64,000 nt of DNA from Farysia itapuensis (GCA_023212645.1 JALBYC010000015.1:231052-295051), one strand, 5' to 3'. Numbered from the stretch's first letter, positions 31,006-42,083 are shown. Program-made: numbers and translations. Notes: generated from the letters alone by a model not told the origin.

Positions 31006-31185
31006 GGTTGAAGAGGTTGGGTGAGAGAATGGCGTAGTTTTCCCTCGCGGAAGAAAGAACGGAAATGCTTCCCAAATTCTGCTGAGTCATCCTGACATGA
31101 GCGGCTATTCACGTGATTTTGGGTCCCTTCTTTTGCACTCGTCTTGGTCCGACATTCTTGACACGTTCATATTCATTCACCACCT
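31006..31185. promoter_or_regulatory. 180-bp bidirectional promoter, TIM23 / mitochondrial bL27
   Basis: Both divergent genes encode mitochondrial biogenesis proteins, which makes shared control plausible. The element CACGTGA at about 31110-31116 contains the CACGTG E-box bound by Cbf1/bHLH factors in other fungi. Its role here is inferred. Confidence 0.5.
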
Positions 31186-31924
31186 ATGCTGCTCCTGGGA
31201 CCGGCTTCCGCTTTGCTACGGCGCTCTGTCGCTGGAGCTACTGCCTCGGCGTCAGCATCGCTCGCTGTGGCTTCCAGCAGTGTATCCAGGGCAACTCCTG
31301 TACTGCCCTCTTTTGCGTTTGGAGGCTCAATACAGACCCGTAACTCGACAAAGCGAGGAGGTGGGTCCACCAAGAACAACAAAAACTCACCCGGTAAACG
31401 TCTCGGGTACAAGAAGCAGTCCGGTACGTAGTATTCTTCGCTGTAGCGGGCAATGCTGGGTTTTGCTGACAAGGTGTGTGCGTGTGTGTTTAGGTCAATC
31501 CGTGCTGGCGGGGCAGATTATCTATCGTCAACGCGGGACGTCGTGGCATGCAGGGCCTAACTGCGGGATCGGTCGAGATCACACCATCTTTGCCACTGCA
31601 CCAGGCTACATCCACTACTTCTACACCACGCCTACCCCACCACCGGCGAAGAAAGCACCCAAACCATCCACCCCTGTCAAACTGCCCATTCAGAAAGCAG
31701 AACTGCAGACTTTCACCGCAAAGGAACTCACCACAAAACCCCACCCTTCGTCCAAGAAGAAAGTACGCCGCTACATTGCCGTAACTCCCAACCCGCTCAC
31801 CACATTCCCCCGCCCACGTGGCGCACCCCGCGAACGCCGGTTCGAAAAGATCGACGCCGCCATGCTCAAAACCCACATCAACCTCCTCAAACAATCCACC
31901 GAAGATCAATCCACCTCACTGTAG
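31186..31924 (+). CDS. Mitochondrial ribosomal protein bL27
   Basis: Exons 31186-31423 and 31494-31924 (GTACGT...TAG intron) give 222 residues. After an Ala/Ser/Arg presequence (about 1-50) comes the bL27 core: [18 protein letters not shown], then [53 protein letters not shown]. The N-terminus of mature bL27 reaches the peptidyl-transferase centre of the large subunit. A basic extension of about 90 residues follows the core, as in other fungal mitochondrial bL27 (yeast MRP7 type). The gene is convergent with the Kar9-like gene (102 bp). Confidence 0.93.
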
Positions 31925-32026
31925 TAGAACACGGTTGAACCCCCGCCGCAAGAATCTGGGGCAATTCTGTTGACATTTCATTGCACATGTTGTGATTGGC
32001 TTACGAGGTATGTGTGTGAGAGAATA

Positions 32027-35000
32027 TTAGAGGTCGCCGAGTCGGGAGAGGAGCCATTGTTCGAGGTCTTGCCAGCCACCGTTTACGCGGACGAGGATTT
32101 TCTTTGCCTTGGTGCCCGCCCGTGCGCCCGCCGAGCCTGCGGGTCGATGCAGCTCGAGCAGACGACACATGACTTCTTTGCCTCCCAGTTCGTACCGGGT
32201 CCGGTTGTCTTTGCCGGGCCCTTCTTCCAGCCGCACGCCGCGCGGGAGAGGCGCATCGAGACGATCAACAGCGATGCCGAGCGTGTTGCAGATCGTCCCC
32301 ACTTCCACGTCCAGTGCGTCGTTCGGGTTGGGTCTGTACTGCTCAATCGCGCCTGTAGGGCCGTACGTACTGCCGGCGACAGACCCTGAGCCGACTCGGT
32401 AGCCGCTGCTCCCAACCCGGCTGGCACTACCTTGCCACGTCCCGCTCCCGTTCTCGCTCATTGTCGGTGTCGTTCGTCCGCTGTGCGCTGCCGCGCGCAA
32501 GTTGGGAATACTCGCCCGCTTGAGTGACGCGCTTGGATCGGCCATGGGCACTGACGCCAGTGCAGCGGCGGACAAGGGCGTCATTCGACCGCTCGACAGC
32601 GCCGGATTGCGCTTCGTCGGTGGAGGACGGCTAGCACGCTTGCTCGGCGTACTGACGGCTGCAGGCGCGCGCGCATACATGTTGAGTCGCTGAGCCCGCG
32701 CCAGAATCGTAGGCTCGGGCGTCTGCATCGACAATCTGGACGCACCCGTGTATCGCACAGGCGTGGAGACGTGCGACAGCGCAGATCCAGGCCGATTCCC
32801 GGGCTCAGCACCACTGACCGACAGACGTGGGATTAGTGATTCCCGCCTGCGTGTCTTGACGTCGCCCACATTGCCCTGTGCCGACGGCGGACGATAGTAC
32901 TGCCCGGCTGCGCTGCCCGGACGCGGTGGTAGTGAGGATTCAACCGACGTATCTCCCTCCACATCTCTCGATGGGAAGGGTTGCGTTGATGTCACCGCCC
33001 GTGTTGTCTGCGTGTTGCTCGTTCTGGATGTCGGCGTGTTTACCGCACCGAGCCAAGACGATCGATAGCTCGACGGTCCATGTCGAGCCGACGTGCTTGC
33101 TCCCAACACTGCACTGCTTTCCACCCCGCCCGGTTTACCAATGATCGACCGGCGCTGCGGTTGACCCAGCACACCTATCTCGGCAGCTCCCTGCTGCCCC
33201 AATTTTGCTTGTGACGTCGCTCGATTGCGCTGCGGCGTGACTGCGCCGACATTGACTGCACTTTCGCCCAGAGGCCGATAACGATCGACCGGCATTGTCT
33301 GCGGTGGCTCTACTGCCCTGGCAGAGGCACGGGGCGGTGTGGAGATCGGCTCGGTGCGCATACCTAGCGAGTCTGACGTGGCTGAAATCCGACGTCCTCG
33401 GCGAAGAGCAGGTGGTGTTGTCGCGGCAAGATTGCCCACAGACGCACTGCTGGATAGCCTACTTGGACCGCTGGCAACGCGCGAAGGTGTCAGCATACTT
33501 CGAGCTGCCGCTGGCGCTCGTGTCGGTGTACCAGCGGCTAAGTTTGCGGACCTGGCTAGACCACTAGCTCCAGATATGGCAGGGCTTGTACTCGCGCCGG
33601 ACCGAATTCGATTCAAGAGCAACTCTGCTCTCTTCAGGTCTTTCTCTGTGATTGCCAAGGTGTCGCGCAATAGCTTCCACCGCGCTTTTAGGTCAGAGAG
33701 TCGGCGCAACACAGAGCCGTTCGATGTCTGTCGCTCGGAAGAGCTCTTGTCCAGACTGTGAAAGACCTGCTGACACGCGGGAACATAGTGCTGTTTCTTG
33801 ACCGAAAACGTCTTTGACAAAGCCGCCAACTCGTCTTGCTTTGCGTCAACATCGTAGCCAGGGTCTTCCTCGGAAGACTGCGGTCGTATCAAGCCGGCTC
33901 CGTGATCTTGGTTGATCTGCGCGACAAAGGCGCGACAGAGGGTGACGGCTTTGTCGAGACTGCTCATCATTCCTTCTGCCTGTTCGCTGACGGAGCGGAA
34001 AACGTCGAGATACTTGTCGTCGAGAAGCTCTCGCTTCAGTGCTTCGGCGTCTTCCTGTACCGAGGCCCACTCTGCGCCGACGTTCTCAAACTTGGCTCGT
34101 AGCGATTTCGTGTTGAGCGCAGGTGCAAAGGCGGGCAGCAGCATGTCGTCGAAACTGTTGAAGCTGTTGATGCTGCCCGAACTGCTCATGCGCGAGTGGT
34201 GCTGCCACGCGCGCATCTCCTTGTCGATAACAGACGTGTCGCCGACATCTGCCTCTCCTTCTGGTGGACATATCTCGTTGACGCTCGCTTCGAGCTGCTG
34301 CACGTTGTGGGAGACGGTCTCGAGTTTCTCGTCAAGCTGCATTAATGCCATGTCGAGTTTGTTCAAGCCAGCTTGAACCGGCGACTCGGCTTCACTGCCG
34401 TGTGCAGCAATATCAGCACCGCTGACAGGCTTGACGCCAGAGTGACGTTGCTCCTGAATGAGAAAGATATGACCACGAATGTCCTGATTCGCTTGCTTGA
34501 GCTCGTCGATTCTGTTCGACACTTCCGACAGTACAGGCTCTTGCGGCGCGCTGTCCGATGAGTGCAAGGAGGTTTGGCTTCGTCTGTAGCTGGGGCTGCG
34601 AAAGGGAGACTTGGGCGTGAGAGGCGGAGCTTTCGCCGGAAAGGGTCGCGACTCGGGCTGCGGTGTCTTGCTGTCTGCTGCTATGTCGTCGACACCATTA
34701 GTGAGCTGTAGGCTGGCCATGGAGTCTGCGAGGTCGGATGCTGTCACTGGCCGCGAGAGACTGTTGAGAGAAGTGGTGATGGACGAAGACCGCACAGGCA
34801 CGCCCACTGGGCTCATGATAGCAGAAGAGGAACGAGAGGGTATACTTGAGTTCTTGTGTCAGCAGTACAATCGCATGAGCCGGCAGCCGTGGCAGCAAGG
34901 GGAGACTTACGAGACGTTGCTGGTTGTGCTCATCATTGACGCCGATCGAGCGTGATTTCCGCTCGAGCGCGATACGAGAGGGGCAGCTTGGCCAGCCTCC

Positions 35001-35071
35001 ATGGGTGCGAAAGGGCTCGCATGGTCTCTCACCGGCTCTTTGAACGGGCTGCTTTCCGTGCTGAGCGTCAT
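32027..35071 (-). CDS. Kar9/GAS2-domain microtubule-associated protein
   Basis: Exons 34911-35071 and 32027-34844 (reverse) join in frame to 992 residues. The 66-nt intron ends CTCAAG, just after a nearer AG that would break the frame. Residues about 100-470 are helical and match the Kar9 (cortical spindle-positioning) region (DELKQANQDIRGHIFLIQEQ, SLDKAVTLCRAFVAQINQDHG, FSVKKQHYVPACQQVFHSLD, WKLLRDTLAITEKDLKRAE). Then a long Ser/Arg/Pro basic linker follows, and a C-terminal GAS2/GAR microtubule-binding domain (KILVRVNGGWQDLEQWLL) closes the protein. It should link microtubule plus ends to cortical actin/myosin during spindle positioning. The upstream promoter borders the repeat-rich half of the window. 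Confidence 0.87.
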
Positions 35072-35662
35072 GGATTTGCTCTTCTGCTGCGCTGAATGCA
35101 CTCAGTGCAGACCAAGGCGCATGTCGAATGCTGGTGTGTGTTTGACAGAAGCACAAACAGATGCATCAAGCAGCAAAGGGTCTTTTTGCCCGTGCGCGTC
35201 ATTTCACGCGTTCCACTTTTTACGCCAAATTTAATTCCCAGCTTATTCGTTTGACAGTTCTTTCTCGGACAAGGCCGGACATGCTGGACAGAGCTACATG
35301 AGCCCTCCCTGTGCTGTCTGTGAGAGGGTACTGATTATCGGGGTCATATAGAGTAGCGCGATTTGGATCAGGAAGAAGGGAGAGACATGACTTATAGCTT
35401 GAAGATGGCGGCCATGTGAGCTACGACCTCATCGATATGCTTGGTGCGGAATGTGAGGCCAGATGTTTCTTGCGATGTCTTACGAGATGCCACGAGTCAG
35501 GGATCTTGGGCAATAGACCAAGAAGAAGACACCAATGGATGTGTCACAGAGAGCGAGGCAGGGCCGAGGGCGAAGGCACCGAGCCGTGGACAAAAGATGG
35601 ACCTATACAGATTGCAAGAGGTATGAAGGGCCATGTCACAAAGGCGGGTGTCACGGATTGGG
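35072..35662. other. Border between the gene block and the repeat block
   Basis: Upstream region of the Kar9-like gene followed by sequence with no recognisable gene. From about 35.4 kb the sequence may be the 3' untranslated part of the reverse-strand LINE fragment that ends at 35663. No poly(T) run marking a LINE 3' end is visible. Confidence 0.5.
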
Positions 35663-37063
35663 TCAGACGCATGTAGGAAACACAGACTGGGCCGACAGCA
35701 GAGGGCCCCTCCCATGAGGGGCAGCGACCTTCCCCCCGAGCAACAACGTGAGTTTGTCACTTAACGACACGCAGAATTCAATTACAGGCTCCCTCATGAA
35801 GTCCCTGATTTTCTCCCGCGCGTCGTCATACGCGACGCACTCACAAACCAAATGCGCAAGTTCTCCCCATTCCGAGCGATCGTCAAATTGGTCCCCGCAC
35901 CCAGCGCAGGTTCCAATTTCGATGCCCACTATTAGCTTGCTCCGCTTCGCTCTGACTACCGTCCACACGGCAGAGCATCTGAACCTTAACAGCCAGTTTA
36001 CTCCGCTAGCCAACTGGGTTTCGTTGGCTACCTTGATGTAGTCGCGTGTTCCTGAGAACCGCGCCGTCAGGTATCGGCCCAAGGCCGAGGCTTCCGGTTC
36101 TTTTTCAGATTTCTCCTCAAATGTCACCGCGGCGCTGTAGCGCGCCCCGGGTCCTGAGATCCGTGCCCACCCTGAGACAGGCGTGTGCACTTTATAGTGT
36201 CCCTTTTGTTCATTCCTTCTTTCTTTCTTTCATCTTGCAATCCATTCCATTGCTTGCCTTTTGGTTCCCCTGTCTGCGCGCCTCCTCGCCCTGGCATCAA
36301 AGCACCATCTCACCTTGAGCTTGGCGCGTGCGATGCCTTCATCAAGGGGGATTTTGGCAGCTTTCTGCCAAGACGTTACTCGTCTCAGCCAGCTCCATCC
36401 TCCCACTCGTGTATTGTGTCTATGTTTCAAGACACGACGGATCCACGTCTTGAGCTTGGGCCACTTGATCATGGCCCGGGCCTGGCTCGATGCCACCATT
36501 TGATGCACCGATCCGATCTTTAGTTCTAGTGCTACAGTTTTTGCACTGTAGATGCGGTTCTTCGAACCAGCAGTACCCACCATCATCACTAAAGCTCGGT
36601 TCAGCGCCGTTTGCATTTTAGCAACCGACGCCTCACCAGGAGGAAGCAATTCGCGTCCCCAGAGCAATGTCGCCAGGACCTTCGATAAGAAGATCCTCTT
36701 GCGCATCGCCAAGGGGATGCTCTTCTGTCGTAGGAAGAAGCCCAACATGCCAAGTAGCTTGTTGAACTTCTCGATGCGGACCTCGATATGACGTGATAAG
36801 GCGAGAGGCTTTTCACGTTCAATGATGACACCCAAATAGGTATACTCATCGACGACTGGAATCACCCAGTGCTCTTGCCTTATGCTCTCCTGCAGACCAG
36901 CCGGGCCAAAGCCCATGATACCACCTTTATCCACGCCGACTTCCATGCGCCAATTGTAGTTCGTATCTCTGATACAGTGGGAAGGACATTTGTTAGTTTG
37001 TATGCATCGTTCGCCCTTGTCGTCCATGCTGGGATCTACCTGAATGTCTTCTTTCGGTTTCAC
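35663..37063 (-). mobile_element. 5'-truncated non-LTR retrotransposon (LINE), RT C-terminal part, split by a solo LTR
   Basis: Two reverse-strand frames belong together. The first (37063 down to 36302) holds the end of the RT palm and thumb (NWRMEVGVDKGGIMGF, EYTYLGVIIEREKPLALS, FLSKVLATLLWGRELLPPG). The second (36121 down to 35663) holds the C-terminal Cys/His motif CAGCGDQF...ELAHLVCECVAYDDAREK seen after LINE RTs. A 175-bp LTR sits between them. Removing it and one TCAAA copy leaves one open frame of 406 codons across RWCFEEKSEKE. The catalytic palm box (YADD type) is already degraded or missing at the 5' end, the usual sign of 5' truncation at insertion. Confidence 0.8.
36122..36296 (+). 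mobile_element. Solo LTR, family 3 (175 bp), target duplication TCAAA
   Basis: Begins TGTCACCGCGGCGCTG and ends with CCTGGCA (expected CCTGACA). It is flanked by TCAAA at 36117-36121 and 36297-36301. A GCGCT-GT-AGCGC hairpin near the left end and a TATAG element further in are shared with the copies at 49815 and about 60582. It interrupts the LINE reading frame. Confidence 0.88.
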
Positions 37064-37173
37064 GTTGTACTTCTAGTTTTTGAGTTCGTAGGCCCTGCCC
37101 ACTTTTTTTTCCCTTGATCAACCATCGGTCGAGATTCTTAAAGAAGGGAAAGACGAAGTGATGGCAGGGGCAT

Positions 37174-37722
37174 TCAATATTGAACGTTCCATGATACAGG
37201 ACAAGCACCGGAAAACTTCGTCGCACAGAAGCGCCGACCGCAGGACCAGCAGGGCGGAGATATGTATACACGTATACATACTCCCGATGTGGGGTAAAGG
37301 CAGGCCCACGCCGTTGGCCTCCCCCACATCAACTGCACCTGCTTGTTCCTCCAGTTCAGGACACACTCCCCTTTCCAAGAAAAGGTATGTGCGCCCGTCA
37401 CTGGACTGAGCACTTGTTCAAGTGCATCCATCTTTGCGATGCACTTGTTTTCGGCGGATACCCTTGGTCGAGGGTCCTGGCCGAGCTCAGTGGAGCATTG
37501 CTCCTCCATCCATGTTTGTAGTTCCACCGCACTAGTGTACGTTGGAACGTCCTGCAGGAGGGCCGGAACGGGTGGCACTTCCCCGAACCGGATCTCCTCT
37601 ACCAAAAGGTGGTAGAATGTACCTCCCAGGTCCACCCTAGCCAGCCCGTCAGCAGATAGCCCGGGGAGGGATCCCACGGACTCTGCAGTCGCCGCCACTA
37701 TATACGCCTGGTGAGGCAGCAT
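37174..37722 (-). CDS. Uncharacterised open frame, 182 aa, Cys-containing C-terminus
   Basis: An uninterrupted reverse-strand frame from the ATG at 37722 (MLPHQAYIVAATAESV) to a stop at 37174. Its composition is protein-like up to about residue 150 (LLVEEIRFGEVPPVPALLQDV), then it ends with CWSCGRRFCATKFSGACP, which could be a zinc-binding knuckle. It lies just upstream of the truncated LINE. I recognise no family. It may be a fragment of a retrotransposon gag or an old gene; the absence of a clear promoter and its position inside the repeat block argue against a live host gene. Confidence 0.35.
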   Translation of the reverse strand: MLPHQAYIVAATAESVGSLPGLSADGLARVDLGGTFYHLLVEEIRFGEVPPVPALLQDVPTYTSAVELQTWMEEQCSTELGQDPRPRVSAENKCIAKMDALEQVLSPVTGAHTFSWKGECVLNWRNKQVQLMWGRPTAWACLYPTSGVCIRVYISPPCWSCGRRFCATKFSGACPVSWNVQY

Positions 37723-37849
37723 CGGGACTTGGACGAAGACTTGCGTCTTCACATATGGACTCTCTGTACTGGTACATACTCAAATTTTCGCTTGGTCTTG
37801 GTCTAAGACAGATTCGTCAGCTGATCGGAGGTTGGACCGATGCAGATGC

Positions 37850-37950
37850 TGGTACAGGCCGACAGTAGTAAGGTACTTGAAGGGGACTGACATATTGAGG
37901 TGGATTTTGGAGAGCTGGAAACTGGATGACAAGAGGAAAAGAGTGTGAAG
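37850..37950. repeat. Dispersed short repeat, copy 1
   Basis: About 60 bp around GAGGTGGATTTTGGAGAGCT and ACTGGATGA recur at about 57090-57165, with a shorter match at about 45845-45875. The element type is unknown. Confidence 0.5.
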
Positions 37951-39140
37951 GGCTGCTATATATATATTTGTGAGGGTAAAATAATTGGCTGGACGACAAC
38001 TGTGCTCGACCTTTGCTGTGAGTGTATGTGCACTAGGGTCGTCCATCCGTGATGAGGCCTGTTAGCTGATCTAGCGACATGGTCTGGCCGCTCGGTGAGA
38101 TAGGCTGCTAAGCGCGATTGAGCCGGAATGGTGGGTCTGTGTGCATAACGGCACCTTCAGAGGTCAAGGCCAACAAAGAATCCAGTGGGCTGTTGCAGAG
38201 GTATGCACTTAGTCCACAAGCTCGTGCGTCTTCGCACAACAGCCGTGCAGCAACGTAGTGTCGGGAAATGAGACAAAGACAGTGTTCATGTGATCTTAAC
38301 CAGTAAGGGCGCGGCACGCCGCAAGTGGGCTTGGCTTGCCATGCTGTCTGAGACCGAGCAAGACAGAAGGACAACCGAAGAGTCCCAAATTTAGCTAGTC
38401 TGAGCTTCCACAAGGACAAGCTCACGCTTTAGAAAGTTCGACGTAAGGGTAACATCTGCAAGCTACAGTCGACATTCTCAGAGAATCAGTCTTCCATTAC
38501 TTTCTCAGAGAGCCTTGACTCTTTCTCGCTGCACGAAAATGAATTCTCACCTGCTGAGGCGCGAGATTCGATCACCGGCTGCCACACGAACCTTGAAGGC
38601 TCGAGTATAGTTGATGACGATGCATGCGCAACAACTTAGTGGTCGCGGTGCCCATCGGAGCTGTGCAACTTCATCTATCACTGCTCTCATCATCTTGACT
38701 GCTTTCTGCTTTATCACAGCAAGCATGCAGGCTTAATTGCCGTCTCACGCGCTCCATGTCCGCCCACCGGACCATCACGTCTTCGTTCCTCCAATCGAGC
38801 CTTTTCTTCTCTGCTTTTCACAGCTCCGGACTTCATAGAGAAACGAACGTGGCCATGGGAGCCGCCGACGTTTCATCTCCAGCCGCAGATAGTCGGAAGT
38901 CGCGCGGAAGGACATACTAGATTTCATTTGAGTTCCGGAAAAAAGGTGTTGCGTTTGAGTCCGATTCGGTCCCAAGACAATAGGTTCGACTTCTCTTACG
39001 AAAGAGGTCTGAGGCCGTACGCACAGTACTGTCGGCTCCAGAAGTGATGATCGAAGTTGCTCGAACAAGCGTACGCTACTGCACAGCCCAAATTTTTCTT
39101 GGTGCTTGGGCTACTAATTCTCACTCAACCTACACGAACC
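37951..39140. other. No gene recognised
   Basis: Short frames on both strands only (for example 38108-38425 and 38775-39068, reverse). They lack family motifs and are judged to be chance or decayed sequence. Confidence 0.5.
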
Positions 39141-39590
39141 CCACCATCCGCCTCAATCTCGGCCAGTCCCATGGAGCGACCATATGAGCACGCACGCAGG
39201 TTACTGAGCCGGTAGCATGCTGGTGGTCCAGGCGTGAGCACGTGTACATTATGGTCCGGGCTCATTTGTCGCCCAGGCATCTCCCTACTCACGCATATAT
39301 ACAGCAGCCATTCTCGCTGTGGTCGTCGTCTTCCCAGCTATCCAAGAATTCCCTCCTCGTGTCACCCGTCAACCGTTTTGATCGCTTCTCAAATTTACGT
39401 CTCAAACACCTTTGACGAGCCCGGTCCGCATCGACTAGCCTCGAGTTGGGTTACCGCCTTAAAGGAATGCAGCAGATGGGGACGGCTCCAGCATACTGAA
39501 ACCGACGCCAATGAAAGGCGGACAGAGCCCAGGAATCGACAACCTGATCAAGAAGTCCGTATAGGAGTGGCAAACATCAGTATTGTATGA
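39141..39590 (+). mobile_element. LINE 5' region (UTR/promoter plus start of ORF1), orphan copy
   Basis: About 430 bp are clearly related to 57835-58290, including the blocks GTGAGCACGTGTACATT, CGCATATATACAGCAGCC and CACCTTTGACGAGCCCG. In the other copy this region leads into a LINE ORF1, so this is a promoter/5' fragment without the rest of the element. The TATATA stretch inside probably acts as the core promoter. Confidence 0.65.
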
Positions 39591-40080
39591 TGAAAGATTC
39601 AGCGCCTCACGTAAAAACCTGGTCACAGTACCTATACTGCGAAATAGGAACTAAACAACCATGATAAATAACAGTAAAGTTAAAGATCGGCGTCTGCCTC
39701 ACCCAATGGGTGGTGAGGTGCGACGCCACTTCCCCAGAAATGGGGATGGTGTATCCCTTGCAAACGGGGAGCACCAGCCTGAAGCCTGCCCACAGGATGG
39801 GCCTGACAGGCGTACTGATCATGGTATGTTCCCGCAAGCCATTGACAGCGTCTTCCCAGTAAGGACTCCTGTGGATGGTGGAAGCACTTTGCAAACATAT
39901 GGTGTAATTGCGGAGGAAAGTGCCAGGGTGGAACCGCATATGATAAACGGGACCTCTGACACTTTTTGCGGGAGCTCGAAAGAGCACAGTAAGCCCTGGC
40001 AGACCAATACAACTTGATTCCGTGTTCATATGCCTCTTCTCTTCGTACACCTCTGGCCTGGCAGCTTTGATGGAAGCCAG
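39591..40080. other. No gene recognised
   Basis: Both strands have frames of 60-150 codons (39607-40050 reverse, 39661-40017 forward) that overlap and show no family motif. Probably decayed mobile sequence. Confidence 0.4.
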
Positions 40081-40088
40081 GACGAGAA

Positions 40089-40606
40089 TTGCCGTTCAAC
40101 TCCGAAGGGGCCAGCACTACAAGACCAGTATTACCGGGAGCCAAAAGCGTAAAAGAGGTCCATCATTCACATTCTTGCATGCTTTTATGTGCCGTAGTGG
40201 AGCTTCTGCAACAGAAACTTACGCACGAGGATGTCACTCGTCTTGAAAAGCACATCAAGCTTTACAATCAAACGCAGGCAAGCACACTGGGTCCTGGCTG
40301 GCTGACGTTCAACAACCATATCGTGGAACATATCGGCATCCTCATCACGCGCTTCGGATCACCAGCCAACACGTCGTGTCTACCTTTCGAGCGTTGCAAT
40401 GGTCAGTTAAGGAAAAAGACGGACAAGGGCAAAAGGGAGGAATTCTGGAGCGAACCATGATGAACACATCAATGCTGCGAGAGGATGTCGCTGATCGCAT
40501 GCCAGAATCATCTAGCAGCTTTCTTCGATCGGTACATAGCAGCATGTCTGTGGCTGTCGATAGTGCTAAAGAGGTCAAAACCACGAACCTTGCAAAAAAA
40601 CACTGA
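40089..40606 (+). pseudogene. Fragment of a CACTA/KDZ-like transposase C-terminal region
   Basis: Two forward frames joined by a frameshift near 40445. The pattern is helical EDVTRLEKHIKLYNQT, then TFNNHIVEHIGILITRFGSP, then CLPFERCNGQLRKKTDKGK, then ERTMMNTSMLRE. It resembles the DUF4218-like tail of fungal Plavaka/KDZ-type transposases, in which an H..H...FG...FPFER.NG...K.N..KGG-E.TM pattern is conserved. No catalytic part is present. Confidence 0.5.
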
Positions 40607-40653
40607 CGGGGTTGACAATGCAAAAGCTGCTTGAACATCTCAACGGACCTGGT

Positions 40654-40858
40654 TGTCACAGGGTGGGGACCTATAGGAGCCCACCTGTGTGACATGGCAC
40701 TTCATATGAAGTCGCCTTATACATAGCTCCCTGGTTAGTCCTCGGCTCGATGCCTTCATCGAGTCTATACAGTGCATACACGTATAGAGCCCTCGAACTC
40801 CTCCTCTCTGTTGCCTCGTCTGTGCTCCCTCCTCGCCCCTGCTTCTGCTCCCGTGCCA
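40654..40858 (+). mobile_element. LTR, family 4, probably belonging to the adjacent Ty3/gypsy remnant
   Basis: Starts TGTCACAGGGTGGGG and ends CGTGCCA (about 205 bp), immediately upstream of a gag-like start and an integrase on the same strand. A degraded reverse-strand copy lies at about 45385-45525. Both carry TATACATAG or TATATATACG and a CTCGAT...ATCGAG inverted repeat. Ends are inferred from TG...CA and are less certain than for the solo copies; no target duplication was found. Confidence 0.6.
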
Positions 40859-40896
40859 CTAGACTCGATTGGCAAGCGAGGGCCGAGCACTACAGA

Positions 40897-41133
40897 ATGA
40901 CGCCGCCCCGTACCAAGGCGCACCCTTTTCGAACTGATGAAGGCCGGACAGGGGAGTCGCCTCCCACCAGTACTTTGACCTCTCCCAGCCTCGAGGCTGT
41001 AGCTGCCCATCAGGGCGTACAACAACCTCTGGAAGCGAGCCAGAATGGTCAAAAAGAAATCTTGGCGCACGATGCAAGATTCGACAATGCGCGTTCTCCT
41101 GCAGATTACACAACGGCTGGAGGACATGAATAA
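40897..41133 (+). pseudogene. Possible gag start of the Ty3/gypsy element
   Basis: A short frame MTPPRTKAHPFRTDEGRTG, Ser/Pro/Glu-rich, that follows the LTR by about 40 bp and is cut off before the integrase. Between it and the integrase the protease, reverse transcriptase and RNase H are missing, so the element is internally deleted. The gag identity rests on position only. Confidence 0.4.
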
Positions 41134-41165
41134 CCACCAAGGTAAGTACACCGCCGCGCACTGAG

Positions 41166-42083
41166 TTGGAAACACGAACCGTGCGACCAGATTTCGACGG
41201 AGAATTCAACGCCATCATGGTAGTAGTGGATCGCCTCACCAAGTTTGCAATTTTCGCTCCAACGACGAACCGAATCACGGCTGCTGGCACAGAGGAATTG
41301 TTCAAAAGCGTAGTATTTCCAAACTTTGGTCTGCCTGATTCGATCGTGTCAGACAGGGGAAGACAGTTCATCTCAGAGATGTGGTCGACATTCACTCAGA
41401 GTTTTGGCATTCAACACGGTCCGAGCACTGCGTATCACCCGCAGACAGATGGCCAGACGGAACGTGTCAACCAGGTGTTGGAGCATTACTTGCGCGTCTA
41501 TTGCGCGTATGATCAGGATGACTGGCACTCACTTTTGGGCACTGCACAGTTTGCTTACAACAATGCAGTGCATTCGAGCATTGGGCTGTCTCCGTACTTT
41601 GCGTGCTGTCACGGTAGTGACAGGGGTGGAGGAACGGGCCCACTAGCCCACCGTGGAGCCGTGCGCTGAGGTCTCCGCTTATGAGACCTCAGGGACACAG
41701 TATATAGACTCTCTGGCACAGCACTAGTCGCACTCTTTCCCCCTTATCAAAGATCTTCTCTCCTTTGCTGCCTGTGTGCCCGGGTGTCTCAACCTGATCC
41801 ACGCCGCGCCCTGACACGTGCTGCGGGTGGAATCCCAAAGCACATCCAGACACACCGTCAAAGCTTGGAGTTCATGATCCGAAGACCGCTTCGTTCGCCA
41901 TCGATCACAAAGAGTTGTTGACCTTCTTGCAAGAAAAAATTCGACAAGCGCAACGGCGTACGGTAAAAGGTTACAACGCAAGACACAAAGACGTGGCGTA
42001 CAACGTAGGAGATCAGGTTCACATCAACCGCAAGAACTGGAGAACACGCCGACCTAGTCCAAAGCTGGAGGCACGTTTTGCGG
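41166..42083 (+). mobile_element. Ty3/gypsy integrase remnant, split by a solo LTR
   Basis: The first part (41166-41606) holds the DDE core: FNAIMVVVDRLTKFAIF, then FPNFGLPDSIVSDRGRQF with the second Asp, then AYHPQTDGQTERVNQVLEHY with the catalytic Glu, and SPYFAC. The second part (41822-42083) continues with CGWNPKAHPDTPSK and ends with the C-terminal motif VAYNVGDQVHINRKNW. Skipping the LTR and one CGTGC copy joins the two in frame with no stop. The right side is cut by another LTR at 42084, after KLEARFA. The catalytic residues are intact, so loss of mobility comes from deletion and insertion. Confidence 0.85.
41607..41816 (+). mobile_element. Solo LTR, family 2 (210 bp), target duplication CGTGC
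   Basis: TGTCACGGTAGTGACAGG ... GCCCTGACA, flanked by CGTGC at 41602-41606 and 41817-41821. It contains a perfect inverted repeat CTGAGGTCTC / GAGACCTCAG and then a TATATAGAC element. Related copies are at 47453 and 56105. Confidence 0.92.

Noticed and set aside
34847..34860. Nearer AG splice acceptor for the Kar9-like intron
   Set aside because: Using it shifts the frame to an early stop; the next AG (ending CTCAAG) keeps the frame open.
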